Below are positions 1-6,924 of a DNA stretch of 23,354 nucleotides, one piece after another (positions within the stretch are counted from its first letter, which is position 1; every line of letters starts with the position of its first letter). Origin of the DNA: Candidatus Cloacimonadota bacterium (GTDB lineage Bacteria > Cloacimonadota > Cloacimonadia > Cloacimonadales > Cloacimonadaceae); the NCBI GenBank assembly GCA_023421135.1, contig JAEZUG010000042.1, forward strand, positions 1 through 23,354, given 5' to 3'. Under the pieces are notes generated by a model. That model searched no databases and had not been told where the DNA came from. It was given only the letters and a program-made list of their open reading frames with translations. A program made the translations under genes and the position numbers.

Positions 1-146
1 GCACCGAAGCACAGGATAAAGGTTCTCACACTGTTGTCTGGAACGGCACAGACAATAGTGGCTCAGCCTGTTCATCAGGAGTGTATTTCTATAGGCTGAG
101 AACCTCAGACAATACTCTGGTCCGAAAAATGCTTATGTTGAAATAG
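1..146 (+). CDS. C-terminal end of an exported protein with FlgD-Ig-like/T9SS-type tail (partial)
   Basis: Only the last 47 residues are in the window, read from position 3 to the TAG at 144-146. They show the usual end of a FlgD-Ig-like or type IX secretion sorting domain: a VVWNGTDNSG stretch, then SSGVYFYRLR, and a short basic end (VRKMLMLK). In FCB-group bacteria this fold sits at the C-terminus of secreted or surface proteins and directs export or anchoring. The pattern matches the tail of the next gene (WDGRDS...SNGVYILSM), so the two look like neighbouring members of one exported-protein family. The N-terminal part and true function lie outside the window. The domain call is fairly secure; the role of the whole protein is unknown. 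Confidence 0.75.
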   Translation, partial: TEAQDKGSHTVVWNGTDNSGSACSSGVYFYRLRTSDNTLVRKMLMLK

Positions 147-160
147 GATATAAATGAAAA

Positions 161-181
161 GGGAGGGGCTTGCCCCCTCCC
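161..181 (+). terminator. GC-rich hairpin between the two exported-protein genes
   Basis: GGGAGGGG at 161-168 pairs perfectly with CCCCTCCC at 174-181 around a 5-nt loop, 15 nt after the stop codon of the first gene. No T-run follows, so it is not a textbook Rho-independent terminator. It may attenuate transcription or protect the 3' end. It also lies over the upstream possible ATG (154) of the next gene, which argues for the start at 199. Confidence 0.4.
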
Positions 182-198
182 CGCACTTTGGAGAAAGA

Positions 199-1172
199 AT
201 GAACTGGAAAAGCTTGATCGTTCTCATGATTGCCATGATTGTTATTGCTTCAGCCAATGCCATTACCCGCATTGTAGATATTGATGGCAGCGGTCAATAT
301 ACCAGCATTCAAGCTGCGGTGAACGCATCCTCCCCAGGAGATGTGGTTTTGGTATATCCGGGTAGATACTTTGAAAATATAACCGTACAAAGTAATAGCA
401 TCAGTATTATTAGCTTGGAGGAGACCACAGGAGATCCTGCTTATATCGATTCAACGATCGTTGATGGACGATCTCCAACTGCATCTTTTACAACGATCGT
501 TCTGTGGAAATTGCCATCAATCCCATGGATGGATCGGGAATAACATCAACGCTAACTCTTGATAACAATCTGATCCGGAATGGCTTCAGCGATATCTGGC
601 AGGCTCCGGGAGACACTATCTACTACAATGTCACCAATATCAGCGGCAATCCCCTCTTCCTGGGAGGAGATGATATCCACGATCCGCTGTATTACAGCCT
701 CTCAACCGGTTCTCCCTGCATCAATAGCGGCACACCGGATACTCTGGGTCTGTTCTTACCACCTTATGATCTGGCAGGTAACCAGCGGGTCTGGGATGGC
801 AGGATAGACATGGGGGCTTTCGAGTTTGGTGCTCCCCCTGTGGCAAATGATGACCCCTCCGTACCTGCTGTTCCTGCGTTCAGCCTGACGGCTTATCCCA
901 ATCCCTTCAGTGCCTTTACAAGTATCAGAGCGAATATCCCGGCAATGGGAGAGAGAGGCGCAGAGCCAATCACCACTGCCCGGATTGTGATCTACAACCT
1001 CAGAGGCCAGATCGTGAGACACCTGGAACTCGATCCCGGAGTGCGGCAGCAGGTGCTTGCCTGGGATGGAAGAGACAGCCGGAGCCAGCGCTGCTCCAAT
1101 GGTGTTTACATCCTTAGCATGGTGGTGGATGGCAGGAGTATCAGCAGCAAGAAGGTGACGCTGATCAGATAA
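199..1172 (+). pseudogene. Exported right-handed beta-helix protein with FlgD-like tail, broken by internal deletion and frame change
   Basis: The start ATG at 199 has a good GGAG Shine-Dalgarno and gives a clean signal peptide (MNWKSLIVLMIAMIVIASANA). An ATG at 154 is in frame but lies beside a hairpin. The first frame continues with a pectin-lyase-like N-terminal strand (GSGQYTSIQAAVNASSPGDVVLVYPGRY) and stops at 541-543. Meaningful coding resumes in another frame from about 468 (ISNCIFYNDRSVEIAINP) and runs to 1172. It carries the last beta-helix turns (PLFLGGDDIHDPLYYSLSTGSPCINSG) and a C-terminal FlgD-Ig/T9SS-type domain (LTAYPNPF, WDGRDS, SNGVYILSM, KKVTLIR). The central beta-helix turns expected in such proteins are missing, so this looks like an out-of-frame deletion and not a single-base sequencing error. 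The gene is probably non-functional unless the assembly is wrong here. Confidence 0.7.
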
Positions 1173-1441
1173 CCCCTGATCTAACCCACAAATAGACACA
1201 TATGAAAGATCACCAATGAGCACTAACCCTAATCTGTTCAGTATCTTCTGTTTACCCGGCGAAGCCGATCAATCCTGAAGTCTTTTTTCAAGAGTCGTAT
1301 GTCTCCCAGCTCAGCACACTGCAAACCCTCACTTAAGACTTCAAGTTGATCTTCCTTGGACATTTGAAGTTTTCAGGGAGAGTCTAAAGAGGCATGAGCA
1401 CAGGAAGCCTATTCATATGTCTCGAATTATGAGAGTGGTAC

Positions 1442-2395
1442 TTAGGAGTGGTTACGTAGCTTCAGCTCCAGGGGATGGGGATTCAGATAATACTGTCCCA
1501 TCAGATAGTCCTGATTGTACTTGCGCACATAGTGGTTCAAGAGGGTGGTGGGCACGATCAGAGGATAGAGCCCCGATCTGTATGCCCCGATAATATCTAG
1601 CAACTCTGCCTTTTCTCCCGGTTCGAGTTCCTTCTTGAAATAGCCCATGATATGCTGGAGGACGTTCATGTGCTTGGCTGCAGTGGCATGAAGTTTCAGA
1701 GCTGGCATAAGCTTGGCGAAGTAGAGCTGTCTGAACTCCTCAGGAGGAGTTTGCTTCTGTTCTGCCACAAGCTTGCCCAGTTCGCGGTAGTGTAGTGGGC
1801 TGTGTGCCATCAGAAGTAGTTTATGACGTGTGTGAAACTCGACGATAGCCTTGGGGCTTCCACCTGCTGCTAATAGCTGCTGCCAGCGCCAGACTATAAA
1901 GATGCGCTCGATGAAGTTTTCTCTAAGGTTCGGATCGTGAAGTCTGCCTTCTTCTTCCACCGGTAAGAGAGGAAAGGCTTTCATAAACTCCCGGGCAAAG
2001 ATGCCTACGCCGGTTTTGGAAGCTGCACCACCAGCGGCGGGATAGACCTTCACTCTCTCCATGCCGCTGCTGGGGGATTTGCTTTTGAAGACGTAGGCAC
2101 AGAGGTTCTTGCCCTCTAACTCTTTGATTTTTTCGGCGGCCCAGGCTTTCATGCGGGGAGTGTGGTCGATTCCGCTCTTGATGGTGAGCAGCAGAGGGTC
2201 TTCGGCTTTTCCCACCAAACGCATGGCTTCACGGGGAACGGGCAGGCCACATTCCACTTCCGGGCAGACCGGGTAGTAATCTACAAACTGACCCAAGGTT
2301 TCCACCAGCCAGTTGTCGTACTTATGACCACCGTCGTAGCGGACTTTATGCCCCAGGAGACAGGTACTGATTCCAAGCAGAGGTTTTTCTTGCAT
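1442..2395 (-). CDS. DUF523-DUF1722 fusion protein (YbgA family)
   Basis: This is a 317-residue protein with an N-terminal DUF523 domain (about residues 5-150) and a C-terminal DUF1722/YbgA domain (about 180-310, with FHTRHKLLLMAHSPLHYRELG). DUF523 proteins include the TudS thiouracil desulfidases, which hold a catalytic [4Fe-4S] cluster on three cysteines. Here C12 (STCLLG) and C44/C49 (VCPEVECG) are kept, but the usual SPSCG motif reads SPSSG at 107-111, leaving C99 as the only nearby cysteine. The start was set at 2395 because TTGGAG lies 7 nt upstream; a GTG/ATG further upstream would add 15 residues that do not resemble the family. It stands alone, divergent from the flavoprotein operon. 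Its function could be sulfur removal from thiolated nucleobases, but that is inference from the domain only. Confidence 0.85.
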   Translation of the reverse strand: MQEKPLLGISTCLLGHKVRYDGGHKYDNWLVETLGQFVDYYPVCPEVECGLPVPREAMRLVGKAEDPLLLTIKSGIDHTPRMKAWAAEKIKELEGKNLCAYVFKSKSPSSGMERVKVYPAAGGAASKTGVGIFAREFMKAFPLLPVEEEGRLHDPNLRENFIERIFIVWRWQQLLAAGGSPKAIVEFHTRHKLLLMAHSPLHYRELGKLVAEQKQTPPEEFRQLYFAKLMPALKLHATAAKHMNVLQHIMGYFKKELEPGEKAELLDIIGAYRSGLYPLIVPTTLLNHYVRKYNQDYLMGQYYLNPHPLELKLRNHS

Positions 2396-2590
2396 AACGA
2401 TACTCCAATAGTTGATACTAGCTAAGATAAGCGAATCCAAGGATAAAGCACGGGGTTCAACCGATATCTACGGTGTGATGCAGCAAAACTATACAGATTT
2501 GATAAGGCTCAGTACTTTTTTATTGACATCCAGCCAATCTCCAAATTCATCCACACCAAAAGGAATTTTTAGAGGAGCAATCCGCCGTTT
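2396..2590. other. Divergent intergenic region between the YbgA-type gene and the flavoprotein operon
   Basis: These 195 bp must hold both divergent promoters. A TTGACA lies at 2523-2528 on the + strand, but the sequence 16-18 nt downstream (ATTCAT/TTCATC) is a poor -10, so I do not call a promoter. AGAGGAG at 2571-2577 is the likely ribosome-binding site of the downstream gene, with a rather long spacer of about 13 nt. A 60-codon reading frame crosses the region but looks spurious. Confidence 0.4.
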
Positions 2591-4663
2591 ATGAAAGATC
2601 TACGATTGAAAGAACACCCGATATTAGAGGTGCCGGACTACGAGTACGTCTCGTTTTACTTCAATTCAGAGAAGCTACAAGCCCGCAAGGACGAGATGAT
2701 CTCCAGCGCTCTGATCGCAAATGGGATCAATGTCTTTGGGCACCACCACAAAGATGGAACCGCACAGGGTATTTTCTGTGCCAATGGTCAGTGTGCCAAA
2801 TGCACAGTGATAGCCAATGGGATAGCCGTCAAATCCTGCATGACCAAAGTGCAGGAAAATATGATTGTCCGCAGTGCGGATGGACTTCCTGAGCTTCCCG
2901 AAGTGAAAGATGCGGTTGAGTTTGAGCCGCTGGAAGAGCTGGAAACCGAGGTATTGATCATTGGTGGAGGTCCTTCGGGACTATCTGCTGCTATTCAACT
3001 GGGCAGCTATGGTATTGATTGCCTGCTTCTGGACGATAAACATGAACTGGGCGGCAAGCTGGTGCTGCAGACCCATAAATTCTTCGGTTCAGAGGAAGAT
3101 TCCCGGGCCGGCACTCGGGGTCATGAGATTGGCAAGCTCTTAGCTGAGGAAGTGAGGCAGCTTCCTTCCGTAAAGATCTGGCTGAATAGCACTGCTATCT
3201 TTGTTTTCAGCGACCAAAAAGTGGGCGTTCTGAAAGATGGAGTGTATAAACTAGTAAAACCCAAACGCATTCTCAATGCCGCCGGAGCCCGGGAGAAGTT
3301 CCTGCGCTTTCCGGGAAATCATTTGGCGAGAATCTATGGAGCTGGAGCTTTTCAGACCTTGGTGAATCGGGATCTGGTGCGTCCTACAGAGCGTCTCTTT
3401 ATAATTGGGGGCGGAAACGTTGGCTTGATAGGAGCTTATCATGCTCTTCAAGCCGGCATTGAAGTAGTGGGTCTGGCAGAAGCAATGCCCCGATGTGGCG
3501 GTTACAAAGTGCATGCTGATAAGCTGGCTCGCTTGGGTGTGCCCATCTATACCAGCCATTCCATCCTCTGTGCTAATGGAAATGAAACTGTATCAAGCAT
3601 AACCATTGCTGAAATAGACAGTAACTTCAAGCCTATTCCGGGCACGGAAAAGACTTTTGCTTGCGACACGATCCTGATCGCTGTGGGTTTGGATTCACTA
3701 TCTGAGTTTACTATTGAAGCTGAACAGGCGGGGATCCCGGTTTATTCTGCCGGTGATGCTCTGGAGATCGCAGAAGCATCTTCAGCTATGTTCAATGGTA
3801 AGATTGTTGGCCTGAAAATGGCGCGGGATTGTGGCGCTGATGCACCTGAGATCCCTGAAGAATGGTATGCCAAAGCTGAGGTTCTCAAATCCCATCCAGG
3901 CCTGATCAAAGACTATCAGAATCATCCTGCCGAAGAGGGAGTTTTCCCCATCATTCATTGTTTGCAGGAGATTCCCTGCAATCCCTGCACCACGGTGTGT
4001 CCTACCAATAGCATCCATACGGAAGACGGTTCGCTGATGGCAGTTCCCCTCTATTCCGGAAGTTGTATCGGTTGTGGAAAGTGCGTATTGATCTGCCCCG
4101 GATTAGCTATCACTCTGGTGGACTATCGCAAGGACATACTCAATCCTACCATAACTCTTGCCTATGAGATCAGCAATTATCCCGTGAAACAGGGAGACAA
4201 GCTGCAAATGGTGGATATCGACGGTAATGAATTGGTGGAAGCTGTTGTGGTAGGCGTGAGCGAGCTGAAAAAGATTCACACTGTCTTGGTCAAGGTTCAG
4301 GTGCCGGCTCAGTTTGCCAAGCAAGTAGCTTCTTTCCGGGTTCAAGCAGCCTCTGTCTCTGCTCCCTTATCAGAGACGATTCTTCCAGAACATCAGCCAG
4401 ATGATGCGATGATTTGTCTCTGCGAGAGAGTAACAGTTGGTCAAGTTCGCAAGCTGATCAAGGGTGGCATTACAGATCTGAATCAATTGAAAGCTATCAC
4501 CCGGGCGGGGATGGGACCCTGCGGAGCCAAGACTTGTGAAGTACTTATCAAGGGACTTCTTAGAGAAGAGGGTATCCCCGTGGAGAACGTGGTTCCCAAT
4601 ACCAAACGTCCCGTCTTCATTGAAGTTCCGCTGGATAAATTTCCCGATGGATCTAGGAGTTAA
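2591..4663 (+). CDS. Multidomain Fe-S/FAD oxidoreductase, alpha-type subunit of an amino-acid (proline/sarcosine/HCN-synthase-like) dehydrogenase
   Basis: This is a 690-residue redox protein with five recognisable parts. A [2Fe-2S] ferredoxin-like domain has C63, C68, C71 and C83. An FAD-binding Rossmann motif GGGPSG lies at 125-130, and an NAD(P)-type motif GGGNVG at 273-278. A 4Fe-4S region has C457, C463, C466 and C470, followed by a full CxxCxxCxxxC set at 492-502. A C-terminal BFD-like [2Fe-2S] domain has C609, C611, C644 and C649. This order is known from the A/alpha subunits of HcnABC, octopine/nopaline oxidase, sarcosine oxidase and archaeal L-proline dehydrogenase, with several small subunits fused into one chain. 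It probably receives electrons from the partner flavoprotein encoded 2 nt downstream and passes them to NAD(P) or an electron carrier. ATG 2591 is the first possible start after an in-frame TAG. The substrate is not readable; an amino acid or secondary amine is inferred. Confidence 0.85.
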   Translation: MKDLRLKEHPILEVPDYEYVSFYFNSEKLQARKDEMISSALIANGINVFGHHHKDGTAQGIFCANGQCAKCTVIANGIAVKSCMTKVQENMIVRSADGLPELPEVKDAVEFEPLEELETEVLIIGGGPSGLSAAIQLGSYGIDCLLLDDKHELGGKLVLQTHKFFGSEEDSRAGTRGHEIGKLLAEEVRQLPSVKIWLNSTAIFVFSDQKVGVLKDGVYKLVKPKRILNAAGAREKFLRFPGNHLARIYGAGAFQTLVNRDLVRPTERLFIIGGGNVGLIGAYHALQAGIEVVGLAEAMPRCGGYKVHADKLARLGVPIYTSHSILCANGNETVSSITIAEIDSNFKPIPGTEKTFACDTILIAVGLDSLSEFTIEAEQAGIPVYSAGDALEIAEASSAMFNGKIVGLKMARDCGADAPEIPEEWYAKAEVLKSHPGLIKDYQNHPAEEGVFPIIHCLQEIPCNPCTTVCPTNSIHTEDGSLMAVPLYSGSCIGCGKCVLICPGLAITLVDYRKDILNPTITLAYEISNYPVKQGDKLQMVDIDGNELVEAVVVGVSELKKIHTVLVKVQVPAQFAKQVASFRVQAASVSAPLSETILPEHQPDDAMICLCERVTVGQVRKLIKGGITDLNQLKAITRAGMGPCGAKTCEVLIKGLLREEGIPVENVVPNTKRPVFIEVPLDKFPDGSRS

Positions 4664-4665
4664 GA

Positions 4666-5820
4666 ATGTCTAAGATATATGATTTTATCGTGATAGGTGC
4701 GGGTTCCATCGGGGTGCCGGTGGCTCTTAATCTGGCAAAGAAAGGTGCTTCTGTACTGGTGCTGGAACGTGAAGTCGGCCCGGGGCAAGAGAATAATAAG
4801 AAGGCCATCGGCGGCATCCGGGCTACGCATTCGGACTATGGCAAGATCAGCGTATGTCTGCGTTCCATCGAAATCCTGAAGAATTGGGAAGAGGAGATGG
4901 GGGATGACATTGGCTGGATGTCCAATGGCTACAGCTATCCTGCCTACACCCAAAAAGATGCAGACACTTTGCAGAATCTGATGAAGATACAATTGGAATT
5001 TGGGCTGAATATCAAGTGGCTCTCTCCGGAAGAATATAACCAGATTGTGCCGGGAATCCGCATGGAAGGGCTTTTAGGCTCTACATTCTCACCCGAGGAT
5101 GGCAGTTGCTCTCCTCTGTTGACTGGTTCAGCCTACTATTTCCACTGCTTGAAGTCCGGAGTGGATTTCCATTTTGGAGAGGAAGTGGAGGAAATGAAGC
5201 TTGAGGCTGGGAAGATAGTATCTGTAAAAACTAATAGGGGTTCTTACTGTGCGGCTCAAGTGATTAACGCTGCTGGTAACTACGCTCGCCGGATCGGAGG
5301 AATGGTGGGCTTGGATCTGCCTGTTTATCCAGATAATCACGAAGCCGGCATCACTGAGCCTGTTGCCCGGTTCTTCGGCCCCATGGTGATAGATATGCGC
5401 AGGGCTCCCGGCTCAGCAAATTTCTATTTCTATCAGAACAATGAAGGCCAGGTGGTCTTCTGCATCACTCCCGATCCTGCCATACTGGGAATCGATAATC
5501 GCAGTACATCAGAGTTTCTGCCTTTGTGCAGCAAGAGAATGCTGGAGATCTACCCCCGCTTGCGTAATCTAAAGGTTCGCAGAACCTGGAGAGGTCAGTA
5601 TCCGATGACTCCTGACGGCTTCCCAATCGTAGGCAGAAGCAAAGAAGTGTCAAACCTGATCAATGCTGTCGGTATGTGCGGTCAGGGCTTGATGCTGGGT
5701 CCTGGCATGGGTGAATTGGTTAGCAGAATTGCCTATGACGAACTGGATGAGAGTGATCTGCGAATCCTGCAGAGCTTCGATCCTTACCGTGCCTTCACTG
5801 GCATGGAAGCCTTTAAATAG
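4666..5820 (+). CDS. DAO-family FAD-dependent oxidoreductase, beta-type subunit (amino-acid/amine dehydrogenase-like)
   Basis: This is a 384-residue flavoprotein of the D-amino-acid oxidase/SoxB/glycine oxidase fold. The FAD dinucleotide motif is at the N-terminus (IVIGAGSIG, glycines 11, 13 and 16) and is followed by VLEREVGPG. GGIRATHSD at about 49-57 is typical of the two-subunit dehydrogenase group. The C-terminal FAD/substrate-binding segment has TPDGFPIVGRS and then GQGLMLGPGMGELVSRI. The gene starts 2 nt after the upstream stop with TAGGAG as Shine-Dalgarno, so the two are co-transcribed and probably form a complex. In the proline dehydrogenase, sarcosine oxidase and HCN synthase families this subunit oxidises the C-N bond of the substrate. 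The length is normal and there is no sign of damage. The exact substrate (proline, hydroxyproline, sarcosine, glycine or another) is not determinable. Confidence 0.85.
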   Translation: MSKIYDFIVIGAGSIGVPVALNLAKKGASVLVLEREVGPGQENNKKAIGGIRATHSDYGKISVCLRSIEILKNWEEEMGDDIGWMSNGYSYPAYTQKDADTLQNLMKIQLEFGLNIKWLSPEEYNQIVPGIRMEGLLGSTFSPEDGSCSPLLTGSAYYFHCLKSGVDFHFGEEVEEMKLEAGKIVSVKTNRGSYCAAQVINAAGNYARRIGGMVGLDLPVYPDNHEAGITEPVARFFGPMVIDMRRAPGSANFYFYQNNEGQVVFCITPDPAILGIDNRSTSEFLPLCSKRMLEIYPRLRNLKVRRTWRGQYPMTPDGFPIVGRSKEVSNLINAVGMCGQGLMLGPGMGELVSRIAYDELDESDLRILQSFDPYRAFTGMEAFK

Positions 5821-5861
5821 TTAGAAGTTAGAAGTTAGAAGTTAGAAGTTAGAAGTTAGAA
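5820..5861 (+). repeat. Six perfect tandem copies of the heptamer GTTAGAA
   Basis: Copies begin at 5820, 5827, 5834, 5841, 5848 and 5855 with no mismatch. The first G is the last base of the TAG stop of the preceding flavoprotein gene. The array runs directly into the hairpin at 5863. It probably grew by strand slippage; its length may vary between strains. Confidence 0.95.
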
Positions 5862-5862
5862 G

Positions 5863-5906
5863 TGGTGCTTCGCTGCGCCCTCAGCCGGGGGAGTGGGGAA
5901 GCACCA
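5863..5906 (+). terminator. Long hairpin after the flavoprotein operon, possible terminator
   Basis: TGGTGCTTC at 5863-5871 is the exact reverse complement of GAAGCACCA at 5898-5906. The 26-nt interior is GC-rich (GCGCCCTCAGCCGGGGGAG) and may pair further. Downstream is TTTATTATTATC, a weak T-rich tract. It lies between two convergent transcription units and could end the + strand operon. Joined to the heptamer array, it could also be one copy of a dispersed repeat element. Confidence 0.45.
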
Positions 5907-5956
5907 TTTATTATTATCTGAGGATTGACTGATCTTGTGGGGCAGATAGAAGTCTA

Positions 5957-6919
5957 TCAGATTTGTGGGTGATTTTGGATGATTTCTTTCAGCTCAACTG
6001 CAGACTCAGCGCAATTAATTCTGCGCCTCAGCTCTGCTCCACCCACCATGCCCTTGGTATAGAAGCACATGTGAGACCGCATCTCGCGCACCACCACGTG
6101 TTCAGGCTTGTGTTGCAGGGCATAATCCACATGTTTGATAACTGTCTCCAGAAGTTGGCTATGCAGAACCGAATCGTATGATCCCATCTGGAGAAGCTGC
6201 TTGCATTGAGAAAAGAGCCAGGGACGACCCAAGGCTCCCCGACCAATCATCATCGCATCGCAGGCTGTCTCCCGCTTCATTCTGAGTGCATCTTCCGGGC
6301 AGCAGATATCTCCGTTGCCAATGACGGGAATGCTGAGTGCCTTCTTAAGTTCAGTGATATGTTCCCAATTGGACAGGCCGGAAAACATCTGTTTCTGGGT
6401 GCGGGGATGCAAGCAAACAAAGCTTGCTCCTGCATCTTCCACAAGCTTACCAAAGTCCAGGTAGTTGATGCTGTTGCTGTCCCATCCGGAGCGGAATTTA
6501 ACCGATACAGGCAGCACTCCCGACGCTGCTTTTACTGCTTCTCTCACGATGGAGGAGGCTAGCTCTGGGGTTTGCATCAGAGCACTTCCTGATCCACGTT
6601 TGACAACTTTCTTCACAGGGCAGCCCATATTGAGATCTATAAAGTCGGGAGAAAACTGCAAGCAGAACTCCACGGCCTTTGCCATAATCAAGGCATTGGA
6701 ACCAAAGAGCTGAACGCCATAGGGACGCTCTGATTCTGTAAACAGGATATATTGAATTGTCTTGCGGGAATCTCGCACCAAGCCATCTGAGGACACCATC
6801 TCACTCACCAGGATATCTGCATCCCAGTCTTTGACAATTCTTCGGAATCCCTGGTCAGTGTATCCCGCAAGTGGTGCTAGCCAGAGCTTGTCAGTTATAA
6901 GCTTAGAGATATCGATCAC
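5957..6919 (-). CDS. dus: tRNA-dihydrouridine synthase (Dus family)
   Basis: This 320-residue FMN enzyme reduces uridine to 5,6-dihydrouridine in tRNA, usually in the D-loop, using NADPH. The TIM-barrel family motifs are present: APLAGYTDQGFRR at about 15-27, LNMGCPVKKVVKRGSGSAL at about 96-114 with catalytic C100, VSVKFRSGW at 138-146, and HPRTQKQMFSG at 171-181. The FMN-phosphate-binding GNGDI lies at 201-205, and IGRGALGRPW at 225-234. The DusA/B/C subtype cannot be fixed; the motifs look closest to DusB. The start is GTG at 6919, 5 nt after the stop of the GAF/HD-GYP gene. No good Shine-Dalgarno is visible, suggesting translational coupling as last gene of a four-gene operon that also carries trmB. 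Confidence 0.93.
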   Translation of the reverse strand: MIDISKLITDKLWLAPLAGYTDQGFRRIVKDWDADILVSEMVSSDGLVRDSRKTIQYILFTESERPYGVQLFGSNALIMAKAVEFCLQFSPDFIDLNMGCPVKKVVKRGSGSALMQTPELASSIVREAVKAASGVLPVSVKFRSGWDSNSINYLDFGKLVEDAGASFVCLHPRTQKQMFSGLSNWEHITELKKALSIPVIGNGDICCPEDALRMKRETACDAMMIGRGALGRPWLFSQCKQLLQMGSYDSVLHSQLLETVIKHVDYALQHKPEHVVVREMRSHMCFYTKGMVGGAELRRRINCAESAVELKEIIQNHPQI

Positions 6920-6924
6920 AGGTA

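Noticed and set aside
504..1172. A separate 222-residue gene starting at GTG 504
   Set aside because: It has no ribosome-binding site or signal peptide and begins mid-strand of a beta-helix. It is the 3' part of the broken gene starting at 199.
2412..2594. Small 60-residue reading frame upstream of the flavoprotein gene
   Set aside because: No Shine-Dalgarno and no recognisable protein features; it spans the divergent promoter region.
5820..5861. Possible CRISPR-like array
   Set aside because: The units are contiguous 7-mers with no spacers and no cas genes are present.
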